Assembly (NCBI GenBank): GCA_022451045.1
Contig: JAKUOW010000015.1
Coordinates: 1-41,103, forward strand
Origin: Pirellulales bacterium
GTDB lineage: Bacteria; Planctomycetota; Planctomycetia; Pirellulales; Pirellulaceae
Length of the DNA stretch: 41,103 bases
Reading direction: 5' to 3'
This document shows, in pieces, positions 8,507 to 17,741 of this stretch (position 1 is the first letter of the stretch; each line of letters begins with the position of its first letter). The notes under the pieces were generated by a model, which was not told where the DNA came from, made no database searches, and was given only the letters and a program-made list of their open reading frames with translations. The translations under genes were made by a program, and so were the position numbers.

Positions 8507-10393
8507 CTACAGCTGTGCGTGTTCTGAAGACTCTGAAAACAGGCTTTGACAGCTTCCCAACGCAGAGGCCGTAAAAATCATAGGGTACAGCCTTTCATAA
8601 TACCACAGCTTTGCGAAGTAGAAACCAATAGGAGACGGGTTCGTCCACGTATCTTTCTCTACCTTATCCAGTAACCACATAAGTCCTTTTTCGATAATCT
8701 CTCTATATTTCTGACCTTTATCGATAGCGATAATCGTTTCAACTGCTAACGAAGTTTCTTCTACGCTGCTTTCCAAATAGCTAAGTGCAATCACCGTTGC
8801 AGTCGATTCATCATCGAACTGCTCATCCTGAGATGCTACAGAACTTCCCCATCCGCCATTTGGGTTTTGCTGTTCAACTAGCCATTGCAATCCCCTCTTT
8901 GCAACTTCGTCTTCTTCTCTTCCCCAATCCGAATACGCGAGCAGCACTTTTGATGTGCCGTAAATCGGATTTTCTTCGTTTGGGTCATCCTGATTGCCAA
9001 ACCACAAAGGTAACCAAGAGCCATTTGCATGCTGTGTATTCGCTAAGTATTCAAAACCGCTGTTTAGAGCACGTGTTAACTGAGATTCCGGGACTTTTGA
9101 TTGCCAGGCAGCTAATGCTCGAAGAACATGTGCGGTCAGGTCACTTCCGCTCCGGTCGAACGGTAACTTACCCCATCCCCGGCAAAATGTTGGCCATCCC
9201 TTATCTCGGTTTTGCAGTCCTAACATCCATTCGATTCCAGGAGTGATGGCATCTTCTAGCTGCCGTCGATCGTCCGTGCTTAGCTCGCATCGCCTAGAAA
9301 TTTCGCTAAGAGCGATGAGTGCTCCGGGCGTATCATCACAATCCGGTACGGCGCCACTCAAGTTACTCCACCCCCAACCTCCGGGAGCAGCGCCAGTAAA
9401 AGGATGACGTGTCGCGTGCTGACAATTCAGTAGCCACTTGAGGCAGTCAACCGATTGCAATCCCGAGGGGCATTTAGAAAGTGCATTAATGCTGAGTGAA
9501 GTGTTCCATGTCGCAAGATTTGTGTCGATCGGCCAGCTGCCATCACTTCTCACACTCTCAGCAATGAACCGGATTCCATTACACGTAACCGCATGATCCG
9601 TACGCCCAATGGAGGCGAGACTCATGACCACGAAGCTTGTTAAAGGGATTGCCTCGAGATAACCACCACTATCGGGCTGCATCTTTTCAAGCACTCGCAG
9701 GCTTCTCTTTACAGCGAGTGCGCGAATAATCCTCGAAATCGGGTTCCACGGTTTCTTATGAAAGAACCGCGTCTGACCAATGGCAACGAGAGCGGGAATG
9801 GCATAGCTCACCACGGGCATCTTAAGAAACCTATAGAGTGATTGTGGAAAGCATGCTAATTCAAACGGTAGCGGTGAAACATCTCTCCAATCCACCAGGC
9901 CGGCAATTGCAGCATTGGTGAGGATAGGCACAGCAAATGTCTTATCCTTGCCGTATCGAGCGCGGAGTCCATCAACACGGCCATGTGAATCAATGTATTT
10001 GTTAGCCCGATCAATGAGAGATTGATATTCACCGGATTTACCCGCCAGTTCTAAGGCTGCGACCACTAACATGCTGGTTGCAATATTGGAGTAACTCAAC
10101 GTGGTGTCTCCAAAGCCACCATCAGAGTTTTGATGTGCGGTAATCCAGGTCACTCCACGATCAATCAATTCAGAGATTTCCCCAATATCGCTCAGGCCAC
10201 AATTGAGTTCACGGACCTTAGCATTACTTGCTTGAAGGCTATTGCGAAAAGTCGCAAGTGCGGAAACAGCAGTAGCAGTGGAGAGCGCGCTTGTAGATAA
10301 TTCACCTTCCCATATCCCGTCCTCAGTACGTTCTGCCAACAATCGACTTGTCGTTCGGTTGATTGCAGAATTCAGTCGTTGGGCAATGGACAT
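8507..10393 (-). CDS. Squalene-hopene-cyclase-like class II terpenoid cyclase
   Basis: DCDDTPGAL (DxDDT motif) and QW-type repeats: NSDGGFGDT, GGWGWSN, DKGWPTFCRGWGKLPFDRSGSDLTAHVLRAL, NPNGGWGSS. Confidence 0.88.
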   Translation of the reverse strand: MSIAQRLNSAINRTTSRLLAERTEDGIWEGELSTSALSTATAVSALATFRNSLQASNAKVRELNCGLSDIGEISELIDRGVTWITAHQNSDGGFGDTTLSYSNIATSMLVVAALELAGKSGEYQSLIDRANKYIDSHGRVDGLRARYGKDKTFAVPILTNAAIAGLVDWRDVSPLPFELACFPQSLYRFLKMPVVSYAIPALVAIGQTRFFHKKPWNPISRIIRALAVKRSLRVLEKMQPDSGGYLEAIPLTSFVVMSLASIGRTDHAVTCNGIRFIAESVRSDGSWPIDTNLATWNTSLSINALSKCPSGLQSVDCLKWLLNCQHATRHPFTGAAPGGWGWSNLSGAVPDCDDTPGALIALSEISRRCELSTDDRRQLEDAITPGIEWMLGLQNRDKGWPTFCRGWGKLPFDRSGSDLTAHVLRALAAWQSKVPESQLTRALNSGFEYLANTQHANGSWLPLWFGNQDDPNEENPIYGTSKVLLAYSDWGREEDEVAKRGLQWLVEQQNPNGGWGSSVASQDEQFDDESTATVIALSYLESSVEETSLAVETIIAIDKGQKYREIIEKGLMWLLDKVEKDTWTNPSPIGFYFAKLWYYERLYPMIFTASALGSCQSLFSESSEHAQL

Positions 10394-10429
10394 ATGGAGC
10401 CAATCGTATCGAGCGGTTTGTAGCCCGAA

Positions 10430-11935
10430 CTAGAGTTGCAACTGGTTGTGGAATTGCAGCCACTGCTGGTATTCGGGTGAACGCACAAATGCTTCATAAG
10501 CTTCAATTGTACTCAGGTCTTCGAATTCAACCGCGTGATCTGAGGCCAGAGTTTTAAGGGCGTGTAGCAGTAAAGGATGGTCTTCAAAGTAGATCGCATA
10601 ATCAGCGAGATTCCATGCAGCTTCAATATCAGAAGGAGTGCTTTGGATATACCGTTCAGCTGCTTCTTTGGCTTTCACCTGATTATCACCAATCATGTAG
10701 ATACCTGTTCGCATCGAGTCGAGATACGGGTCTCCACCTAGGGACTTGTCGAGGCGACCCACACAGGCAATGGCATTTGAAATGTCTTCTTGAATGGTAA
10801 AGAAATCAATAGATAGCAGGTCAATGGAATTGTCCGCAGGAAAATCGCGTTTGAAAGCTTCAAATGCCTGTATGTATTGAGTTTCATCCAATTCCAACAG
10901 TGCTGTCATATAGATAATCCGCATACGTTTCATGTTACGCACAAGCACGGGCAACTGGTGATAGATGCGAATTACCCCGTGATGGTCACCGAGTTGATAG
11001 GTGCTTTGTAATTGCTGCATGTTCAATTGATCTGTCTGGGTGATACCGTCGCGTTTCATCAATTTAACTATTAGCGTGAATGCCCTTTGGATCGTCTCGG
11101 TTTTCGTTTCTCCTTCGGTGTAGATGAAACTATCAATGACACGCACTTGACCATTGACTTTATCCAGAATCATCTCGTGATAGTCGATTCCACTTGATTC
11201 AGAGTGGATGAGTCGGAACAGGGCGGTTCTGTAACCACGATATGTCCGCGATCGCAGGAAAACGAAACTTCCATCGAATCCAATGGCATCAGCAATTTGT
11301 TGAGCCCAACCTAGTGACGCAGGTACAAACGCTGACTTGAAGCCTTGTTTGGCCTCAGAGAATTCCCGAGGTCCTGGAAAAATCTTTTCCATGGGATCGG
11401 TTGCTCTATCTACTAGTGTCTCGACATCCCAAAGCTGTGAGACGGACATACTATTGCCGCCTTTGATTCCCTCTTCGATTTGCCGCGCCAGTCCGATCGC
11501 ATCTGCTTCGGAAACCGCCGTCGAGTTTTGTTGAGCCATGCCGTCTGGCATGGACTGATCTGAATAACCTGAACCATCGGCGCTTTTTAGACCAGGCGTG
11601 CCAACGCTTTCCGGATTCTGATTGTATTGAGTTATCAGAAAGACTGTTGTCGCGAGTCCAACCATTACCACGGTGGCAGCAATAAGAACCCAACGCTTGT
11701 TTGAATTCGTGTATTTAGCGGGCGAGTTGATGCGGTATTGTGCGGGGTTGACGGTTGGCTGCGGTACGGCGGGTGGAATCGGTGGTGCAGGAGTTGACAG
11801 TGGTGGTAGAACCGGCGCGTTTACCGCGGTGTGCAAGAGTTGGTTGCCACACTTCGGGCAAGGTGCTGATTTTCCAGCGAGGTGATCTGGAATCTGAAAT
11901 CTGGCACCGCACTGGCACGCTACTTCTATGGCCAT
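10430..11935 (-). CDS. Zinc-ribbon / single TM / TPR-like repeat protein
   Basis: CQCGARFQIPDHLAGKSAPCPKCGN N-terminal zinc ribbon, Pro-rich linker, TM WVLIAATVVMVGLATTVFLI, helical repeat C-terminus. Confidence 0.65.
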   Translation of the reverse strand: MAIEVACQCGARFQIPDHLAGKSAPCPKCGNQLLHTAVNAPVLPPLSTPAPPIPPAVPQPTVNPAQYRINSPAKYTNSNKRWVLIAATVVMVGLATTVFLITQYNQNPESVGTPGLKSADGSGYSDQSMPDGMAQQNSTAVSEADAIGLARQIEEGIKGGNSMSVSQLWDVETLVDRATDPMEKIFPGPREFSEAKQGFKSAFVPASLGWAQQIADAIGFDGSFVFLRSRTYRGYRTALFRLIHSESSGIDYHEMILDKVNGQVRVIDSFIYTEGETKTETIQRAFTLIVKLMKRDGITQTDQLNMQQLQSTYQLGDHHGVIRIYHQLPVLVRNMKRMRIIYMTALLELDETQYIQAFEAFKRDFPADNSIDLLSIDFFTIQEDISNAIACVGRLDKSLGGDPYLDSMRTGIYMIGDNQVKAKEAAERYIQSTPSDIEAAWNLADYAIYFEDHPLLLHALKTLASDHAVEFEDLSTIEAYEAFVRSPEYQQWLQFHNQLQL

Positions 11936-11959
11936 CTAAGAATTCTTTGTACAGGACGA

Positions 11960-13240
11960 TCAGTTTTCAATTTGATGCAAATCAGGCACTCTCGACTGTT
12001 CTATAGGCGCTTCTCGTGAGTCGATCCAATTGTCTGCATCAAAATGTTTTGTGTATGCACCATAGTCATTGAACCAGAATTTTTTGGCCATTCGATACAC
12101 AAAATTCTTTTCTCGGATTTCATGGCCCGGATTATATTGTGAGGGGCGCAGGTCGAGATTCTCTAACTCCGCAAATGCTGCTTTTCGGGCAGTCGTATCC
12201 TGAGCTCCATGGCGACTGGCAATTTCATGGAGAAGATCCGGTCGTTCCAGAACAATGCATCCGCGTGTATGTTTTGCTGTTGTTTCTCTAAAATCGCGTA
12301 GAAACTCAGATTCGTTGAACACCTGTCTTAGTGGACGTTCATCATGTATGGATTCGTTTGCAAACTGAATAATAGGGCATGGTTCGATATCGCCCCACGG
12401 ACTGATGTGGTGCGTAAATCCTGTGGCAGCCGGGCATAAGGCATTGCCGTCGCCATCATGGTAAGCATCAACAATGACGATTGGCTTCTTTGCCCGCATT
12501 TCAACAACAAACTTTCGCACTGCTACTTGTTGTTCAGGTGTAAGAGCCAATTCCGGACACGGGTCAGGCCCAATGGGTCTATATATATGGAACCATGCGT
12601 ACATAACATTCATGTCAATCAGGCGATCAATCCACTCTTCACTGACAAGCTCGTCATAATTTGTTTGGCAAACGCTCGTACAGACACCGGTAAGCAACTT
12701 CGCATCCAAACAATTCTGAATACCGGTCATTGTCTTGTTAAAGACCTCTTCGCGACCACGTCGTTCATCGCTGACGATTTCATTTCCCTCGACGCTAATC
12801 AGGGGCGTCGCATTACCAAGTCGTCGTAACTCGGCTGCAACTTCCGGCGTGATGAATTGTCCGTTTGTAAAGATCTGGAAGTAGCAGTCACGGTGATTTC
12901 CTAGCACTTCTAATAGCTCGGGATGCATAAACGGCTCGCCCCCGAGGATCCCGAAGAAGGAATTGCCCATGTCTTTGGCTTCATTAATCAGCCGGTCCAT
13001 CGCTTCCACTTCAATTTTGCTTTGCTTTGCAGCTACATCTACCCAGCATCCCTGACATCGCAAATTACAACTGTTGATAATGGAGATGTAGAGAAACGGT
13101 GGAAAGAAGTCTCCACGTTTGAGTCGTTTCTTGTGTTTCTGCACACTGCGGATTCCCTTAAATCCTGCTTTCCAGGCCAGATTCCAAAGCAAACGCTTGT
13201 TCGTACGGAACAACAATCTTTTGGCCATTTTGAAATACAT
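11960..13240 (-). CDS. Radical SAM protein
   Basis: CNLRCQGCW (CxxxCxxC), GGEPFMHPELLEVL, and a C-terminal SPASM-like CPAATGFTHHISPWGDIEPCPIIQFA. Confidence 0.92.
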   Translation of the reverse strand: MYFKMAKRLLFRTNKRLLWNLAWKAGFKGIRSVQKHKKRLKRGDFFPPFLYISIINSCNLRCQGCWVDVAAKQSKIEVEAMDRLINEAKDMGNSFFGILGGEPFMHPELLEVLGNHRDCYFQIFTNGQFITPEVAAELRRLGNATPLISVEGNEIVSDERRGREEVFNKTMTGIQNCLDAKLLTGVCTSVCQTNYDELVSEEWIDRLIDMNVMYAWFHIYRPIGPDPCPELALTPEQQVAVRKFVVEMRAKKPIVIVDAYHDGDGNALCPAATGFTHHISPWGDIEPCPIIQFANESIHDERPLRQVFNESEFLRDFRETTAKHTRGCIVLERPDLLHEIASRHGAQDTTARKAAFAELENLDLRPSQYNPGHEIREKNFVYRMAKKFWFNDYGAYTKHFDADNWIDSREAPIEQSRVPDLHQIEN

Positions 13241-13392
13241 GAATACCCATCCATGTTAGGAGGACTAAGTTGATTCACGGCGGCTGCCGCAGTTATTCTC
13301 AGTATAGACGTACTTGATGATGCCGTAATAGTGGTTAGCGATATTTACACTCCGGCAGTGCAAAGTAAATTCGCCTTTAACAACAACTACAA

Positions 13393-14358
13393 TCAGCCAT
13401 TGGATGATTGTGAAAACAGCGTACCGGGTTTGATTTGATAACCCCGCAAGAACTCCTCCGCTGTCATGGTACGTTTTCCCGCAGGTTGTACCTGTTCAAT
13501 CGCAATCACGCCATCATCCGTAGCGATCCACAACTCTTTGAATTGGTTGTCGATGAAACTACCGGGTTCTCCACATTCGCCATCAACAGGGCGGATTGCA
13601 CCGCCGAGTAATCGCAGCGGTTTTCCGTTTTCACGATTGCAGAACGTGAAGCTGCCCGGCCATGGCTGAACTCCACGGTGACGATTTAGTATTTCTGCTG
13701 TTGTGGCATTCCAATCAATATTGCCGTCAGATTTTGCCAGTCGTGGTGCGCGAGTTGAAAGAGTATCATCCTGTGATTCACCAATTGGTGTCGACCGATC
13801 CCAATTCTCGAGCATGGCAATGGAATCAAGAACCGCAGGTGCTCCCATTTCAGCCAGACGATTCTCAAGATCAACAGCGGATTCATCCGGCTGAATCTCG
13901 GTTTCGATTTTTAATAGCGCAGGACCGCCATCAAGTCGTGGCGTCATATGGATCACGGTGATCCCCGATACCGGATCGCCATTGATAATTGCCCACTGTA
14001 CAGGAGCAGCCCCTCGGTAAGCGGGTAAAAGTGAACCGTGGAGATTAATCCCACCGAGGGTTGCCGTGCTAAGGGTTTCCACCGATAGGATTTGGCCAAA
14101 GTCACAAACGACAAGCAAGTCCGGCTGCATTTCAGAAAGCTGTTTGACGAATGCTTCGTCATTCACGTTGGCTGGATCTAAGATGGGGACGGCCATTCCA
14201 TCAACAGCCTGTCGCATTGGGTTTGGCGGTGGGCGTCGGCCTCCCCGTGCCAGTTTTTCAGGCCGTGTGACTACAGCAAGGATGTCGTGATCAGACTCCA
14301 GCAACAGCTTGAAGGCCGGTACGACAAATCCACCGGTTCCCATGACGACAATGCGCAT
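13393..14358 (-). CDS. fmt: Methionyl-tRNA formyltransferase
   Basis: MRIVVMGTGGFVVPAFKLLLES..., NLHGSLLPAYRGAAPVQWAIINGDPVSGITVIHM. Confidence 0.95.
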   Translation of the reverse strand: MRIVVMGTGGFVVPAFKLLLESDHDILAVVTRPEKLARGGRRPPPNPMRQAVDGMAVPILDPANVNDEAFVKQLSEMQPDLLVVCDFGQILSVETLSTATLGGINLHGSLLPAYRGAAPVQWAIINGDPVSGITVIHMTPRLDGGPALLKIETEIQPDESAVDLENRLAEMGAPAVLDSIAMLENWDRSTPIGESQDDTLSTRAPRLAKSDGNIDWNATTAEILNRHRGVQPWPGSFTFCNRENGKPLRLLGGAIRPVDGECGEPGSFIDNQFKELWIATDDGVIAIEQVQPAGKRTMTAEEFLRGYQIKPGTLFSQSSNG

Positions 14359-14373
14359 TCGGCTTCTCCAGGC

Positions 14374-14952
14374 CTAACAAAACTGTGACTCAATCTCTGC
14401 CAAACGTGCGAAAACCGTTGTGTCATCCGGTATCGATCCGTCGGTACGTTTGGATCGAAACTCAATTTCGAATTCTTCAAGTTCAGCTTCGATTTCGGCT
14501 AACTCATACTGGTTCATTCTGTCAGTGAACATCACACCATCTAAATGATCTGTCTCATGTTGAACAACACGGGCCATCATTCCAGACAGGTCTGCTGAGA
14601 ATGGTTTGCCGTCGATTCCATAAGCATCCACATGAATATTCTTGAATCTGGCAACCGGTCCGTAGATGCCGGCCAGACTCAGGCAACCTTCTTCTGCTGT
14701 TTCCCGTCCTTTGCCTCGAGTTAGGACCGGATTGACGAATACTAACTCCTCACCTTCTCCTTTTTTTGCCGTCGTGTTTACGACGAATAGTCGAAGTGGT
14801 AAGTCAACTTGGTTTGCAGCCAGACCGATACCATTCGCTTCGTACATGAGTTCAAACATTTCCTGAACGATAGCTCGAAGCTCGGCATTTATGCGTTTCA
14901 CCGGTTTGGATTTATATCGCAACGTCGGATGAGGTAAAGAAATGATTTCCAT
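14374..14952 (-). CDS. def: Peptide deformylase
   Basis: GIGLAANQVD, EGCLSLAGIYG, VQHETDHLDGVMF motifs; start chosen at MEIISLPHPTL. Confidence 0.95.
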   Translation of the reverse strand: MEIISLPHPTLRYKSKPVKRINAELRAIVQEMFELMYEANGIGLAANQVDLPLRLFVVNTTAKKGEGEELVFVNPVLTRGKGRETAEEGCLSLAGIYGPVARFKNIHVDAYGIDGKPFSADLSGMMARVVQHETDHLDGVMFTDRMNQYELAEIEAELEEFEIEFRSKRTDGSIPDDTTVFARLAEIESQFC

Positions 14953-14974
14953 CGGAGCGGCTCGGACTCTTTCA

Positions 14975-15616
14975 TTACGAAAAGATGAATTGACTGCGGT
15001 AGACCGGGATGTCGTTCTTTCGCATCCGTCTTTCAAAGTGTGTTCGGTAATCCAAATCGTGTTCAGCAGTTTTTTCTTCTACTGCGTTTGGACCACGGAG
15101 TTCAGGAAAGCCCTCAAGCAACTCTAATGTTACATCAAAGTATTCCTTTACATCTGTCCAGAAGTGCAAGATTCCATTCGGTATCAGACAACGAGTGATG
15201 TCCTTAACAAATGGCTCATTCATGACCCGCCGTTTTCGATGACGAGCTTTCCACCAGGGGTCGGGGAAGTATACGTGTATGGCGGCGACACTGTTATCCG
15301 CAATATGCTTTGAGATAAAGCCAAGCGCATCGCCTTGCAGCATAAAAGCGTTTGCCTGTTCTTGTCGTGCTAGGCGTGACGCACAGTGTTTTGCATATTT
15401 TCGAGCGATTTCGATGCCAAGAAAGTTTCGTTCCGGATGATCAACGGACGCCGTTTGCATAAAGAGACCTTTCCCGCTGCCAACCTCGATTTCGAGAGGT
15501 TGTTGCTGGGTAAAGAAATCAGCGACAGTACACTCGTCGGTCAGATCTTCGATTTCAGCATAGTATGAGCTCAGATCCAGATTTGGATTGAGTTTTCTTA
15601 ATGCACGTCGTCCCAA
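14975..15616 (-). CDS. trmB: tRNA (guanine-N7-)-methyltransferase
   Basis: LEIEVGSGKGLFMQ, NFLGIEIARKYAKH, VYFPDPWWKARHRKRR motifs. Confidence 0.95.
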   Translation of the reverse strand: MGRRALRKLNPNLDLSSYYAEIEDLTDECTVADFFTQQQPLEIEVGSGKGLFMQTASVDHPERNFLGIEIARKYAKHCASRLARQEQANAFMLQGDALGFISKHIADNSVAAIHVYFPDPWWKARHRKRRVMNEPFVKDITRCLIPNGILHFWTDVKEYFDVTLELLEGFPELRGPNAVEEKTAEHDLDYRTHFERRMRKNDIPVYRSQFIFS

Positions 15617-15647
15617 TGCTCACCTCGTTATTGCATACGGTGAACCG

Positions 15648-16169
15648 TCATTTGGGTCTTGCAATTGCTGCTTTTAGGGCAGCAAGGGGTAATGGAATAC
15701 CTCGGAGTGTTCCTTCGCAGGCAATTTCACCGTTAACGATGCATTGGAAGTCACAGACAACCATGCGATGTCGCCGCACTCTTGTAAGCTTGCATATGAC
15801 CATTAGGCGATCACCGGGCAGAACTGATTCGCGAAAACGGACGTTATCCAGCCCGCCAAAACCAACCATATCGGCTCCGGAGACATCCAGATACTGACAG
15901 ATAAAACTGCAAAGTTGAGCAGCAGCTTCCAGCTGAATAACGCCGGGCATTAGGGGTATATTTGGCATATGTCCCCGCACCCAAAACTCATCTTCAGTGA
16001 TGTCTTTATATCCGACGATAGTCAGTGATTCTTCGTCAAGATATACCACAGCACTCAGCTGTTCCATTTCAAACCGTTGTGGATTGTACTTAGCAATCTC
16101 ATCGCGATCTGCAATTATATTTTCCATGTCGATCTGATCGAGATCAACCAGAAATTCTTTGGCGGCCAC
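15648..16169 (-). CDS. 3-hydroxyacyl-ACP dehydratase, FabZ-like hotdog
   Basis: VRGHMPNIPLMPGVIQLEAAAQLCSF matches the FabZ active-site region (GHxPxxPxMPGVxxxEAxAQ). Confidence 0.85.
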   Translation of the reverse strand: MAAKEFLVDLDQIDMENIIADRDEIAKYNPQRFEMEQLSAVVYLDEESLTIVGYKDITEDEFWVRGHMPNIPLMPGVIQLEAAAQLCSFICQYLDVSGADMVGFGGLDNVRFRESVLPGDRLMVICKLTRVRRHRMVVCDFQCIVNGEIACEGTLRGIPLPLAALKAAIARPK

Positions 16170-16228
16170 TTTGGATACCCTTGTATTTGTGAAATTCTTA
16201 CCTAGATAGAATTGCTAGGCGGAGAGCA

Positions 16229-16327
16229 CTAAGTCCGGATCTTCTTTCGTTTTGCTTTGCGAGCTTTTGCATTGGCCGGACGGCTGCCGTGATTTGCTTT
16301 TTTGAGTTTGCGACGAGGTTTGGTCAT
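16229..16327 (-). CDS. Hyperbasic 32-aa microprotein MTKPRRKLKKANHGSRPANAKARKAKRKKIRT
   Basis: ATG at 16327, TAG at 16229-16231, upstream ACAGGTGAGTAGCAATG with SD-like AGGTGAG; 17 of 32 residues K/R; below ORF-track length cutoff. Confidence 0.7.
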   Translation of the reverse strand: MTKPRRKLKKANHGSRPANAKARKAKRKKIRT

Positions 16328-16436
16328 TGCTACTCACCTGTTGATTAAGGAGTTATTAAGTTGATCAATCTATATAGGAACCAAGTGTTTTAGACTAACA
16401 CGGCCATGAGAATCTGCCAATGAGTTTAGGCAGGAT

Positions 16437-17585
16437 CTACATCGCGATATTATCTCTATGCACAACTTCTTCATAAGGTCGGTAACCGAGTGTCTCAAGG
16501 ATTCGATCAGAACTCAGTCCCATTATCTGCTGTACTTCCGTTGCGTCATAATTGGTTAATCCGCGAGCAATTTCATTACCGTCGGTATCAACAATCAGGA
16601 CGGCGTCGCCCTTAGTGAAATCACCATCCACAGCTGTAATTCCAATCGACAGGATACTGCCACCTTGTTTACACACGGCCTCGCATGCACCTTGATCCAG
16701 AGCAATTGAGCCGCGAGGCTGGGCAGAAAACCGAAGCCATCGTTTCCATGACGACATCGTTTCGCCCTTCGCCATGAATAATGTTCCCACGTTATTACCA
16801 GCAAGGATGTCGATTAGCACATTATCAACCTTACCGTTGGCGATGATCATGTTTTCGCCGGCATTGGTTACAACGTTTGCAGCAGCAAGCTTGCTGGTCA
16901 TTCCACCTCGAGAGAGCTGATCGTGTTGATCATGAACAAATTGTCCCCTTGCCGTTGCGATGTCTTTGACAACGGGGATGCGCATGGTGGATTTCTCTTC
17001 CGGCGGTCCATCGAATAGCCCATCAACATTGGAAAGGATGATGAGGAGGTCGGCACCTACCAGATTGGAAACAAGTGCAGCGAGGCGATCATTGTCTCCG
17101 AAAGTTGTTTTTAGCTCATCGACGGAAACGGTGTCGTTTTCATTTACGATCGGGATGATCCCGATATCCAGCAACGAGAGTAATGTGTTTCTGACGTTCA
17201 GGTAACCAGCTCTATCATCAAGATCTTTCGCAGTTAAGAGGACTTGAGCAGCAGTACGATCATGATCACTGAATACCTGTTCATACTCTTTCATCAGAGC
17301 AGTTTGACCAACGGCAGCAATGGCTTGCAATCGGCTGAGGTCTGACGGTCGACTGGTCAGGCCAAGCTTACCCATCCCGGCACCAACCGCACCGCTGCTG
17401 ACGAGAATCACGTCTTTGCCTGCGACGCCGATTTGATGTAACTGGAGTGCTAAGTGATGAATTCGCTCGAGGTTTAGTTGTCCATCATCTCCCGTGAGAA
17501 CGCGCGTACCAACTTTGACCACAATTCTCTTTGCGGCAGCAGCAATCTCTTGTCTAACGAGGTCTGTCATCGGTGTTTGATTCAA
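16437..17585 (-). CDS. proB: Glutamate 5-kinase (with C-terminal PUA-like domain)
   Basis: RIVVKVGTRVLTGDDGQL, VILVSSGAVGAGMGKLGL, PIVNENDTVSVDELKTTFGDNDRLAALVSNLVGADLLIILSNVDGLF. Confidence 0.95.
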   Translation of the reverse strand: MNQTPMTDLVRQEIAAAAKRIVVKVGTRVLTGDDGQLNLERIHHLALQLHQIGVAGKDVILVSSGAVGAGMGKLGLTSRPSDLSRLQAIAAVGQTALMKEYEQVFSDHDRTAAQVLLTAKDLDDRAGYLNVRNTLLSLLDIGIIPIVNENDTVSVDELKTTFGDNDRLAALVSNLVGADLLIILSNVDGLFDGPPEEKSTMRIPVVKDIATARGQFVHDQHDQLSRGGMTSKLAAANVVTNAGENMIIANGKVDNVLIDILAGNNVGTLFMAKGETMSSWKRWLRFSAQPRGSIALDQGACEAVCKQGGSILSIGITAVDGDFTKGDAVLIVDTDGNEIARGLTNYDATEVQQIMGLSSDRILETLGYRPYEEVVHRDNIAM

Positions 17586-17741
17586 TGATGGATGTGGCGG
17601 GAAACAACATCACCACTTGCACTATGACTGACATATTCAGGATGTGCAAAAGCCTAAATACGCATTCGTCGCGATTTATAGAATTGCCGTCGTACACACA
17701 GGATTCATTCGTGGTATTTGGAATCAGCAACGAAGGAGAAA

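Noticed and set aside
4752-13240. Reading the operon as a standard hopanoid (hpn) cluster
   Set aside because: Only an SHC-like cyclase and a radical SAM gene fit; no HpnC/D/E squalene synthesis, HpnG or transporter genes are seen, while UbiC-like and DUF116-prenyl synthase genes do not belong to hpn clusters.
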